Origin: DATJGF01 sp035495315
GTDB taxonomy: Bacteria; Verrucomicrobiota; Verrucomicrobiia; Limisphaerales; UBA8199
DNA length: 10,761 nucleotides
Assembly (NCBI GenBank): GCA_035495315.1
Contig: DATJGF010000105.1
Coordinates: forward strand, 1-10,761
Direction: 5' to 3'
A program made the translations under genes and the position numbers. How positions within the stretch are numbered: the stretch's first letter is position 1; the number at the start of each line of letters is the position of its first letter. Shown piece after piece: positions 1-7,307 of the stretch. A model generated the notes under the pieces. That model had not been told where the DNA came from and made no database searches. It saw only the letters and a list, made by a program, of their open reading frames with translations.

Positions 1-2879
1 GGTTTGGAGAATTGAACCGTCGGGATGGCCCGGATACCCAGGGTCTTTTCGACATAATATCCCAGGAAAGGTCCGCTGGCGGCTGTGGCTCGAACCGTGA
101 TGGTCCCCAGCCGGGTCCCCGCAGTAATCAGTCCGGACGCATTAATGCTGGTATCCGTGGCCGTTCCCGGATTGCTGATGGCCCACGTCACGCTGGGAAA
201 CACCGTCGGGTCGGTCACCGTCGCGGTGCTTTGGGATTGCCCGTCTGCGGGCAAGCTCGATCGAGTGAATTGAATCGTTGGAATGCTGCTGATGACCAAA
301 TCGCGTTGGATCTGGTAGCCGCTATAAGCGCCGCCAGCGGCCGTGGCCCGAATCGTGATCGTTCCTTCGCGCCCTCCCGCGGTGATCAGGCCCGAGGAGC
401 TAATCGTGCTGCCGGTCCCACCGGCATCGGCGATAATAGCCCAGGTAACCGTCGGAAAAATGGTGATGTCCGACACGCTCGCGGTGGCCTGTGAGCCGTC
501 GGCTGGAAGGCTTGGTTTGGTGAACTGGATCGTCGGCTTGGCCCGGACCTGCAGGCTCACACCGAGCGTATAGCCGGGGTTGAAGACCCGCGTGGCTGCG
601 CGAACCGTGATGGTTACTGGCGGATCACCCGCGGCGGGTATTAAGCCGGGAGTAATCAGGCCCTGGTTGCTCTGCAGCGGGGACGGTGTAATGCTCGTTG
701 CAGTCCCCTGAGCGAGAACCGACCAGACCGGCCACCAGGCAACGCTGGGACACGATTCCAATACAGGGAAAGTAGGTATGAGATCGAGCGCCGGCGGCAG
801 GTTTCCCCGGGGTAAATACAGGAACAAGGGATCTGCACAACCAGCAAAAACAGGCTGAAAAATTGAAAAGATTGTGTCGGCCTCTAACTCCGAAACCACG
901 ACCTGAGAACTGTTATCAGCAATCAGGAACGGCTTGGAGAAACCTAATTGAGGCGGGGGAATAACGTACATTACCTGGTCGAGGGTTTGGCCGGAGGGTC
1001 CCACCGCTCGCACAACAACGGGTCCCGTGGAAAGCCCGGCACGCATTTGGCCCCCAAGCGTCGTGAGGGTCACTCCCGGCAACGAAACCGGAAGCTCCCA
1101 GTGATTCACGCCGGGAAACACCGGCGTTAAGGGCCACACATAGGCGGTCGTCATCCAACCTCCATTGTCCGCAATCAGGTAGCAGGTCGGTGATCCCAAT
1201 ATTACGGGGCGCAGATAAATGGAAATAATATCCTGAATAAAGTCGCCGTTGGCCGCCGTCGCCTGGATGACTAATTGCTGCTCCGTTATCATCTTCCGAT
1301 GGTCCATAAACAGCGGTGTGAGCACGCCGGTGTTCCGATCGATGGTAGCGAACGCATCTGGATCGTTGTTCCAGCCTACAATGGACCAGGTGGCCGGCTG
1401 CGGGTAATGCCAATTCAAAACCGTAGCGGTGCACTGGGGCCCTTCCGAGACCAGCCAGGGACAGGAAAAATGGATGGACACCTCAGGGTACACCGGGACC
1501 GTGGTTTCCACATAGTAATTATCGTTCGGGTCCTTCGCCCGCACCGTCACCGTGCCAGTCGCCAAGCCGACGGTCACGAGCCCGGAGGCGGCATCGATGG
1601 TCGTATCCGCCGCGCCGGTTCGACTGGGAATCGACCACTCCAGGGATTGGAAAGCGCCGTAATCGGTGAGCATTGCTTGAGCGTCGTTACCCACCATCAG
1701 CGGGCGATTGAACGAGATTTGCGGCTCGGCAAGAATGGTCACGTCTCCCTCGAAGGCAGCGCCCGTAGGCAAACCACCCCGGTAGTTCTCCACCCGAATC
1801 GTGATCGGTCCGGTTTGGCTGCCAACCAAAAGGGTTCCAGCCGCCACGTCCACGAACGAGCAATCACGCAGAGAGCCGATGATCGACCAGTGAGGTGTGT
1901 TAAAAACGCTCAGCGGAGTGACCGAAAAATGAATTAGCCGGCTGCCCTGGTGAGCACCCGCATAGAGGCTTCGGTCATAGTGGATCTGCACCGGATCGAC
2001 GATGGCGATTTGGGAGCGCACGTAAGAAACAGTCGATAGCCCTCCGGCGGGATACCCCGCCGGAGGGGTGGTGAAGGTCAGGCCCTCATAGCACTCAACG
2101 GTTATGGTGCCCTTTTGACCTGCGGCGGTGACATCGGTGGCGTTGCCTGCCTGGGGGTTGACCGTGCAACCGAGCGCGGGGGCCAGGACCCGCCAGGTGG
2201 GATCCAGGAAGTTTTCAGCATGGGTCAGGGTGGCATTCACGAGGCTGTCGGAAGGGATGGCGGCCAGATCAAATTGGATGGCGGAGCCGGGGCCATTGAG
2301 AGGCGCAGCGAAACTCGCTGACTCGACACTTAGGCGCGGCAGCGTATCGCAGGCGCTGCTGGCGGGATCGGTGCTCATCCAATACAGGACTCGCACGAGA
2401 TCACACCCCTGCACTTCAAAATTGTTCAGGGGTCCGGTGAAAATGGCGGTCGCGCAGCACGCAGTTGGTGCCGGCAGCGGGTACTGAAACGGTTGCCACT
2501 CGTAGAGTCCCTCGTACTGCCCGGTAGCAGGATTTATGCGATAGACATCAACATAGCAAACGTTACCCACACAGGTTTGCGGCCCGGCACAAGTGGTGGG
2601 CAGCCGTGACAAAAAATTCACGTTGAGCGCATATCCGCAATTGAGAGCGGAGGGCACAAAGTACTCCACATAGTGCCAGCCGCTGGAGGTTCCCGGACCG
2701 CCGCAAGCCGGGGAACTGGGCAGGATTACATCCAGGTTCGCGATACTGGCGGCGACCGTGGTTCCGCTAAGGGTGCAGTTTTGCGCGCCCAGCGTGCCGT
2801 GCCAGAACAGCCCCGCAGCCAGCGCCAGGGACAAAGAAAGAGTCGGGTGAATTCGCAGTGTTTCAGCGTTAGCTTTCAT
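1..2879 (-). CDS. Secreted protein with Cys-rich N-terminal domain and bacterial Ig-like repeat array (C-terminus outside window)
   Basis: I translated the minus strand by hand from the ATG at 2879-2877. The frame stays open for 959 codons to the window edge, so the gene is 3'-truncated here. Residues 1-32 form a signal peptide: a basic start, a Leu/Ala-rich core and LGA before Gln33. Residues 35-177 carry ten cysteines (35, 59, 81, 97, 103, 108, 141, 142, 159, 177), suggesting a disulfide-stabilised domain; I do not recognise its family. From about residue 185 the protein is a chain of Ig-like modules (Big_2-like). Units begin near 298, 387, 469, 560, 644, 785, 870 and 956, each opening with a pattern like IQFTKPSLPADG and containing GLITAG...GTITIRAT. 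The unit at 644 is about 55 residues longer than the others. The gene starts 34 bases after the stop of the beta-helix gene, so the two are probably one operon. No Shine-Dalgarno sequence is visible. Likely role: extracellular or cell-surface stalk or adhesion scaffold (inference). The unseen C-terminus could carry an anchor or an effector domain. Confidence 0.88.
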   Translation of the reverse strand, partial: MKANAETLRIHPTLSLSLALAAGLFWHGTLGAQNCTLSGTTVAASIANLDVILPSSPACGGPGTSSGWHYVEYFVPSALNCGYALNVNFLSRLPTTCAGPQTCVGNVCYVDVYRINPATGQYEGLYEWQPFQYPLPAPTACCATAIFTGPLNNFEVQGCDLVRVLYWMSTDPASSACDTLPRLSVESASFAAPLNGPGSAIQFDLAAIPSDSLVNATLTHAENFLDPTWRVLAPALGCTVNPQAGNATDVTAAGQKGTITVECYEGLTFTTPPAGYPAGGLSTVSYVRSQIAIVDPVQIHYDRSLYAGAHQGSRLIHFSVTPLSVFNTPHWSIIGSLRDCSFVDVAAGTLLVGSQTGPITIRVENYRGGLPTGAAFEGDVTILAEPQISFNRPLMVGNDAQAMLTDYGAFQSLEWSIPSRTGAADTTIDAASGLVTVGLATGTVTVRAKDPNDNYYVETTVPVYPEVSIHFSCPWLVSEGPQCTATVLNWHYPQPATWSIVGWNNDPDAFATIDRNTGVLTPLFMDHRKMITEQQLVIQATAANGDFIQDIISIYLRPVILGSPTCYLIADNGGWMTTAYVWPLTPVFPGVNHWELPVSLPGVTLTTLGGQMRAGLSTGPVVVRAVGPSGQTLDQVMYVIPPPQLGFSKPFLIADNSSQVVVSELEADTIFSIFQPVFAGCADPLFLYLPRGNLPPALDLIPTFPVLESCPSVAWWPVWSVLAQGTATSITPSPLQSNQGLITPGLIPAAGDPPVTITVRAATRVFNPGYTLGVSLQVRAKPTIQFTKPSLPADGSQATASVSDITIFPTVTWAIIADAGGTGSTISSSGLITAGGREGTITIRATAAGGAYSGYQIQRDLVISSIPTIQFTRSSLPADGQSQSTATVTDPTVFPSVTWAISNPGTATDTSINASGLITAGTRLGTITVRATAASGPFLGYYVEKTLGIRAIPTVQFSK
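15..527 (-). repeat. Two best-conserved Ig-like repeat units (85 and 86 codons)
   Basis: Residues 785-869 (527-273) and 870-955 (272-15) of the Ig-array protein align end to end with one inserted residue. Shared blocks include QFT..SLPADG, FP.VTWAI, SGLITAG, GTIT.RATAA and a closing IPT. A third copy opens at 14 with QFSKP and leaves the window. By eye roughly half the residues are identical. The more N-terminal units have diverged much further, so these two look like the more recent duplications and the array probably continues beyond position 1. Confidence 0.8.
2040..2067. repeat. Perfect 12-bp inverted repeat inside the Ig-array gene
   Basis: Arms 2040-2051 and 2056-2067 are exact reverse complements around a 4-base loop (2052-2055). 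The stem is almost entirely G and C, so the mRNA should form a very stable hairpin. It encodes the flexible Pro/Gly-rich linker PPAGYPAGG between two modules. It could simply result from Pro and Gly codons (CCG/GCC/GGC) in a symmetric peptide, or it could slow ribosomes between domains. Confidence 0.6.
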
Positions 2880-2913
2880 AGGAGATTTTAATCATTTGTC
2901 CGTGATGCCGGTC

Positions 2914-5900
2914 TCAGTACACCTGCAACGAGATATAAGTGCCTGTAGTATCCACTCCAACGTTCGGGCTCAGTAGATTCCTGCCCTGGAGCCATTCGTT
3001 GAAATCTGAAACGTTGTCCCCGTCGGTGTCGCTGGACTTCCAGTTGGCCAGGTCGCCGGTGTTGTAAGCCCCATTGCCGGTGGTGTCCTCCAGGTAATCG
3101 GGCAGTCCGTCGCCGTCGGTATCAACCAGTGCTTGGTCGGGCGTTGAGAGGAAGATGCCGCTCAGCACTGCGTTGACACTGCCCGTCAGGATGAACTTCA
3201 CCGTCACGTTGCCGCGCAAGTCCCAAATCAAATACTTACCGCTGGTAAAACCTGAAACCGCCTGGCTGGCGAGCAAGGCCCCGGATACGGCATCCCGGAT
3301 TTCGATCGTCTCTGCCCGCGCAGTGGTATCCCAATCAAGGCAATAGAAAGCCACTCGGTGGAATTTTGTCCCGGCCAGGTTCAAAGAAACGGTGAACTGG
3401 CTACCGGAATACCAGCAGGCTGCAATCCGGTCCGAGGCTCCTGACTTTTGCAGGGCCCGCGCGTCAGTGGTTGACGGGTTCCAGACATAGCTGGCCTGTC
3501 CTGACACGCTCACCTGTGCGTAAGCGGGATAGCTAGTCGAATCCATAATCACGTTATATCCCTCGGCACCGTACTTCCCTTTCCAGCCCCCCTGGGTCGT
3601 GGTATCGGTGCCCACGAATACGGCCCTGGCTCCGGTGTCCTGCGGCAAACCCGACGCTGCCACGTAGTGGAATCCTATGTCGACCTGGCTGTCGGCCTCC
3701 TTGGATTGGCTGGTCTGCGTCGTGTAATGGTAAAGCCCCGCGCTGGAGGCGAGGCGGCTGCCGGTGTCCTGGAGTGCCAGCGGAGGCTGCGTCGAACCGA
3801 TATACCACGGGCCCAGCCCGGTCGGCGTGCTGGCATAGGTCACTCCGGTCAACACAATGGGCGCAGCCTCCTGCAGCCCGTTAGGCGGCGGGGCCGTGGC
3901 TGTGTTGTAATAAGCGTTATTGGAGCGCGGGACCCGGCTCAAATATCCGCCGTCTCCAGAGAAGGTCACGGCACAGGAATCGAAAAGGTTGTCCTGAATC
4001 CCCCACCCCGGATGATACTGATCCTCGCTGTCCATGTAGGTGAGCCCAAGCGTGCCGCCCCAGAACAGGTTATTATAGAGGAACGCGCTCAGCGGGTTTT
4101 GATAGACATTGTATTGCCCGGGTCCGTAGTAATAATGGATATACCCGTTGAACAGGCTTACGGTAGAGCGTTCGATCAGATTGTTCTGCAGCGTGATGCT
4201 GGATGCGGGTGGCCCATCGTTATAAAAACTCCCCACGGTTAAATTGACCCCGCGCAGCCAGCAATCGCGCAACGTGGCGATCGGCCAGTAGTAAGGAATT
4301 CCAAAATCGAAGAAAGGCTGGCGGCGCCCTTGCATCGGCATATCCGTGAAACGCATGTTGATTAATTTCGGACCGCCGGAAGCAGAGGTGATGTTAAACA
4401 GGGCACTGCCCGCAGTGCTCACACCGTTGATCCGGATCGGTTGTTCCTGCACCGCCGGATACCAAACGAGCCGATTCATATTGTCCGGCCGGCCTTCCAC
4501 CTTGATTCCTCCTCCAGACTGGATCACGAAGCCGGAAGGTCCGTAAAATCCCACGGCTACGCCGCTGACCAGCGTGTGCGGTGCCCCGTACATGGCGTAT
4601 TCAGAGCACCAGTAATCCAGCGGATCGTAATGAAATCCAAGGTCGGGGGTATCCGTGTCTCGCGGGGCGGTCGGATTCCACGTGGTCCCCGAAGGGACAA
4701 AGGTGGGCGTGTTGGCCGGCGGGAAGGTGGTCTTCCTGCGCAGGTCACTCGCCAGACCCGCGCTGATGTTTGCCGTCCCCGCGTTCCGGAATCCGCAAGC
4801 ATCGTTCAGATAATAGTTGCCTGCCCCTTTGATCTGGAAAGGGGACGCCACGGAAACGATCGGCGAGGTGCCAAAGGCCGGGCTGTTATAGAAGCCATTG
4901 TGATCGCCGCTCAAAGCGCCCGGATTCGCAGGTGAGTCGAGGCTTATGTTGGCAACCACGCAATTGACGAGATTCAGAACCATTGAGTTGGCGCTGTAGG
5001 CCGGCATCAACAGGAAGGAGGGCATGTAACTGGGGGGACTTGGAGGCATGGCGTCGAAGGTCACATTTTGTGCATGAGCATTGGCCAATGACAAAACGAA
5101 CGCCGTCTGAACCTTGGCAAACAGCATATTATATAAATTCAACTGAGCCTGGCCCGGCGAATAAATGCCCGATGAACAATTCACCAATTGACCGTTGCTT
5201 AAGGAGACATCAATGGAGATGCCCGACGCGTAGATGGCGGTCGTGGCATGTGCGATTCGGAAATTATTAAGGGCAAACGAACTGGCGCCCGATCCCGACC
5301 CGGTAATCGACAAGGCGTAGGTGGCGTAATTGCCCTGGGGATTGCCGGTCGACCCGATGATGGTGTCACCCACCGAGTTGTCGTCTTTCGCGGTAAAAAC
5401 GACTGGCCGATAGGATGTCGCTTGCCAGTTCAAAGTAACTGGCCAGGACAAATACAGGGCGCCGTTGACGGCGTACTTAAGAACGGCTCCTCCTTCGAAA
5501 TTAACCGTTCCCGAGAGAGTTACCGCGCCGTTAACATAGTAGGTGGTGTCGCCTTGGAAAGTATACCCGTTTTGACTAATGACCGTGGTGTAATCCATGA
5601 CCACACCCGGACGCATCACCTGGTCGGCACTGGCGAACAGGATCGAGCCGTCCCCGGGCTGCACCGGCCGAGCTGAGGGCAACCACCGGCGAGTGGAGGG
5701 TTGCCGAGGCGGGCTCACCCGGGCCGACAGCCCTGACCCGATCGGACCTGCCGCAGGGAGTTCCTCCAGGCGCGACTTGATCTGTTGATAGGGTAATTCC
5801 TCTATAAGGAAGGTCCGGTTGCCTTCCAACTTTTGCCAACTCTTATACACCGGCGCCTCCTGAGTCCCCTCCGGTCCGGACTGGTCCGCATGTTTTTCTC

Positions 5901-6693
5901 TCACACCGACACCGAAAGCCATGCCCTCGCCAAATTGCATGCTTCCGAATTTGACACGCGTATCCTGCAGTCCATTCTGCCGATCAACCCGGCCAGCCTC
6001 CATTTCCGGCTCGGGCGTCTCAAACCATTCAGTTAACAATTGGAGCCGCGTGGTTTCAGGATTGAAACCCCACTCCTCCGGACCGGGCGGGCGCTCCCGG
6101 AACACCAAATCACACTCGAACCCGTCCCTTCGATAGGTGGCCACCAGGTCCGCCTGAAAATCGGTGAACGCATTCGTCCAGATTACCTGGTTCCCCGTGG
6201 GCAGGATCTGGCCGATCGAATTAGTCAGTTCCGCAATCAACACACTGTTGCTCCCGTCGAAATAACTGATTCCTAAGGGCCTGCTCCTCAAGCGTTGGCC
6301 CTGCGGCGTCACGATTTCAATCAACCCCCGGTAAATATCAGCCGGAAAATACACTTTATGCTGGCCGTGGATCGCGGCGCCACCGCCGGACGGAAGCACT
6401 TCGATCGTCTCCTGGGTTTCCTTCCATTCGCCACGTTCCTTATAGTACAGTCCGTTCGCCAACTCCACATAAGCGCGGTTCGTCCTGACGAGGGCCCGGC
6501 CCAGGTGGTTGGTCAGGTACTCGACACGCAACCACTCGCGCGAATTGAACGCCACTTCCCCGACGATCATCTCCTCGTGCTGGAGCATGGGACGGAGGTC
6601 TGGCGGTGGCACGGGGGCTCCTCCCAAAGCCGGGCCGGAACCGGTCAGAAGCGAAAATGTAACCAACCCGATCAAGCTGTAAACGGTCTTCAT
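2914..6693 (-). CDS. Secreted tandem beta-helix protein with jelly-roll-like domain and calcium-binding C-terminal tail
   Basis: 1259 residues. I chose the ATG at 6693 because it directly begins a signal peptide (MKTVYSLIGLVTFSLLTGSG, cut near ALGGA). The longer frame to 6750 would need a TTG start and a 19-residue extension before that signal. Numbered from the ATG: about 30-320 is a beta-rich N-terminal region I do not recognise. About 380-690 and 700-1010 are two parallel beta-helix-like halves, with NLVNCVV and LQNNLIE style rungs, each closing with a D-hydrophobic-GFHY motif (DLGFHY, DIGFHY). About 1020-1183 (GGWKGKYGAEGYNVI, then FYCLDWDTTAR and NAVLSGIFLS) resembles a jelly-roll or carbohydrate-binding-like domain that recurs in secreted proteins of Verrucomicrobia, Planctomycetes and Acidobacteria. 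The tail holds two Asp-rich loops, DTDGDGLPDYLED and DTDGDNVSDFNEW, like dockerin or thrombospondin-3 calcium sites. Likely a surface or extracellular polysaccharide-interacting protein. I see no catalytic residues that I can assign, so no lyase activity is claimed. Confidence 0.9.
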   Translation of the reverse strand: MKTVYSLIGLVTFSLLTGSGPALGGAPVPPPDLRPMLQHEEMIVGEVAFNSREWLRVEYLTNHLGRALVRTNRAYVELANGLYYKERGEWKETQETIEVLPSGGGAAIHGQHKVYFPADIYRGLIEIVTPQGQRLRSRPLGISYFDGSNSVLIAELTNSIGQILPTGNQVIWTNAFTDFQADLVATYRRDGFECDLVFRERPPGPEEWGFNPETTRLQLLTEWFETPEPEMEAGRVDRQNGLQDTRVKFGSMQFGEGMAFGVGVREKHADQSGPEGTQEAPVYKSWQKLEGNRTFLIEELPYQQIKSRLEELPAAGPIGSGLSARVSPPRQPSTRRWLPSARPVQPGDGSILFASADQVMRPGVVMDYTTVISQNGYTFQGDTTYYVNGAVTLSGTVNFEGGAVLKYAVNGALYLSWPVTLNWQATSYRPVVFTAKDDNSVGDTIIGSTGNPQGNYATYALSITGSGSGASSFALNNFRIAHATTAIYASGISIDVSLSNGQLVNCSSGIYSPGQAQLNLYNMLFAKVQTAFVLSLANAHAQNVTFDAMPPSPPSYMPSFLLMPAYSANSMVLNLVNCVVANISLDSPANPGALSGDHNGFYNSPAFGTSPIVSVASPFQIKGAGNYYLNDACGFRNAGTANISAGLASDLRRKTTFPPANTPTFVPSGTTWNPTAPRDTDTPDLGFHYDPLDYWCSEYAMYGAPHTLVSGVAVGFYGPSGFVIQSGGGIKVEGRPDNMNRLVWYPAVQEQPIRINGVSTAGSALFNITSASGGPKLINMRFTDMPMQGRRQPFFDFGIPYYWPIATLRDCWLRGVNLTVGSFYNDGPPASSITLQNNLIERSTVSLFNGYIHYYYGPGQYNVYQNPLSAFLYNNLFWGGTLGLTYMDSEDQYHPGWGIQDNLFDSCAVTFSGDGGYLSRVPRSNNAYYNTATAPPPNGLQEAAPIVLTGVTYASTPTGLGPWYIGSTQPPLALQDTGSRLASSAGLYHYTTQTSQSKEADSQVDIGFHYVAASGLPQDTGARAVFVGTDTTTQGGWKGKYGAEGYNVIMDSTSYPAYAQVSVSGQASYVWNPSTTDARALQKSGASDRIAACWYSGSQFTVSLNLAGTKFHRVAFYCLDWDTTARAETIEIRDAVSGALLASQAVSGFTSGKYLIWDLRGNVTVKFILTGSVNAVLSGIFLSTPDQALVDTDGDGLPDYLEDTTGNGAYNTGDLANWKSSDTDGDNVSDFNEWLQGRNLLSPNVGVDTTGTYISLQVY

Positions 6694-6822
6694 AGAAGCA
6701 ATTTGAGTTGAGATTTCCCTGCCCTGAAATGTACCGAGCGAAGTGGACAATGGGATGCCTTGCCATCTCTTTTCGCAAATCTCCCCGCTCCAGGTTTCAG
6801 CTTATTCACCGAACTGACGGTT

Positions 6823-6840
6823 TAGCTTCGTTCATGCCAA
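6823..6840 (-). promoter_or_regulatory. Candidate sigma-54 (-24/-12) promoter for the secreted-protein operon
   Basis: On the minus strand the site reads TTGGCATG-AACG-AAGCTA. The -24 element TGGCATG matches the TGGCACG consensus at six of seven positions, and the diagnostic GG and GC are separated by exactly ten bases. The -12 half (AAGCT) keeps GC but not the preceding TT. The transcript would start near 6813, about 120 bases before the ATG at 6693. A sigma-54 activator is encoded immediately upstream, which raises the prior. A TGGCA-N8-GC match would turn up by chance in a few percent of gaps this size. Confidence 0.42.
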
Positions 6841-6870
6841 AACCGATTTGTTGCTCGACAATCGGCTTTT
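6839..6870. terminator. Imperfect stem-loop with A/T-flanked arms, possible bidirectional terminator
   Basis: Arms 6839-6850 (AAAACCGATTTG) and 6859-6870 (CAATCGGCTTTT) pair over eleven base pairs with one bulged base on each side and an 8-base loop. The core is CCGATT/AATCGG, flanked by A4 and T4, which is the shape of a short factor-independent terminator in either direction. It lies about 440 bases beyond the stop of the response regulator, far for its terminator, and its A-side overlaps the -24 element of the candidate sigma-54 promoter. It could insulate the operon from read-through. Confidence 0.35.
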
Positions 6871-7177
6871 GAGCGCTGTAACGACGAGCTCCGGCGCCCG
6901 GTTAACCCGCGAACACTTCAGCGAGGAGCGGGAATAAAATGCTGATGCCTTTTTTAAGTCGCCGCGAAAAGGTGAACCGCAAGATCGCGAGGAATGAACC
7001 GGCGAACCAGGCCTGAACCTATGAAAATCTCACTCGTCGGTGATTGGTGATCCGCTGTTTTATCTCCCTTCCGCCTCGCTGCAATTCCCACCTCCATGAC
7101 TGGCTAAAAACAACGGAGTTTCTCCCTTTGACCGAAGTCGAAAAGTGAAATGGATTCCGGGACTCCTGGCCTCGAAC

Positions 7178-7215
7178 GAGCAGTCATCGCTCACCTGGGT
7201 GACCAGTCACTGCTC
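7178..7215. promoter_or_regulatory. Overlapping palindromes, possible activator binding site
   Basis: Two perfect palindromes with two-base centres overlap: TCACC-TG-GGTGA (7191-7202) and GTGAC-CA-GTCAC (7199-7210). They are framed by an outer 7-base inverted repeat (GAGCAGT at 7178-7184, ACTGCTC at 7209-7215). The same stretch can also be read as a 13-base direct repeat, AGTCA-NN-GCTCAC at 7182 and 7205, with a period of 23. Closely spaced dyads upstream of a sigma-54 promoter are typical of NtrC-family sites, although about 340 bases from the candidate promoter is on the far side. It lies 93 bases after the regulator's stop codon. Confidence 0.35.
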
Positions 7216-7307
7216 ACTCTTTGCCCGCAAGTGCCGAGTTTAGAACTGCGCAAATGCCCCCCATCCCGGCCGACCACGAACCCAGCAACCGAAAAAACCT
7301 TTATTTC

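Larger units (their letters stand above)
6694..7307. other. 614-base intergenic region without a convincing gene
   Basis: This gap lies between the stop of the response regulator and the start of the beta-helix gene. No frame on either strand shows a recognisable protein. What it holds is regulatory-looking: overlapping palindromes at 7178-7215, an imperfect stem-loop at 6839-6870, and a sigma-54-like promoter at 6823-6840 facing the beta-helix gene. The length is ample for an enhancer-dependent promoter with upstream activator sites. Confidence 0.6.

Noticed and set aside
437..448. 12-base identity (CCAGGTAACC region) between the Ig gene and 10572-10583
   Set aside because: Several exact 12-base matches are expected by chance within a window this size.
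1275..1937. 220-codon plus-strand frame opposite the Ig-array gene
   Set aside because: It is antisense to a clearly real secreted protein; the translation is rich in Arg, Gly and His with no domain pattern.
6694..6750. Upstream TTG start extending the beta-helix protein by 19 residues
   Set aside because: The extension would precede an obvious signal peptide that begins at the ATG at 6693.
7080..7096. TGGAGGTGGGAATTGCA on the minus strand, resembling a sigma-54 promoter with a perfect TTGCA -12 box
   Set aside because: The GG and GC are 12 bases apart instead of the required ten, and the -24 half is poor.
7290..7307. T-rich stretch right after the regulator stop as a terminator
   Set aside because: No stem precedes the T-run on the minus strand.
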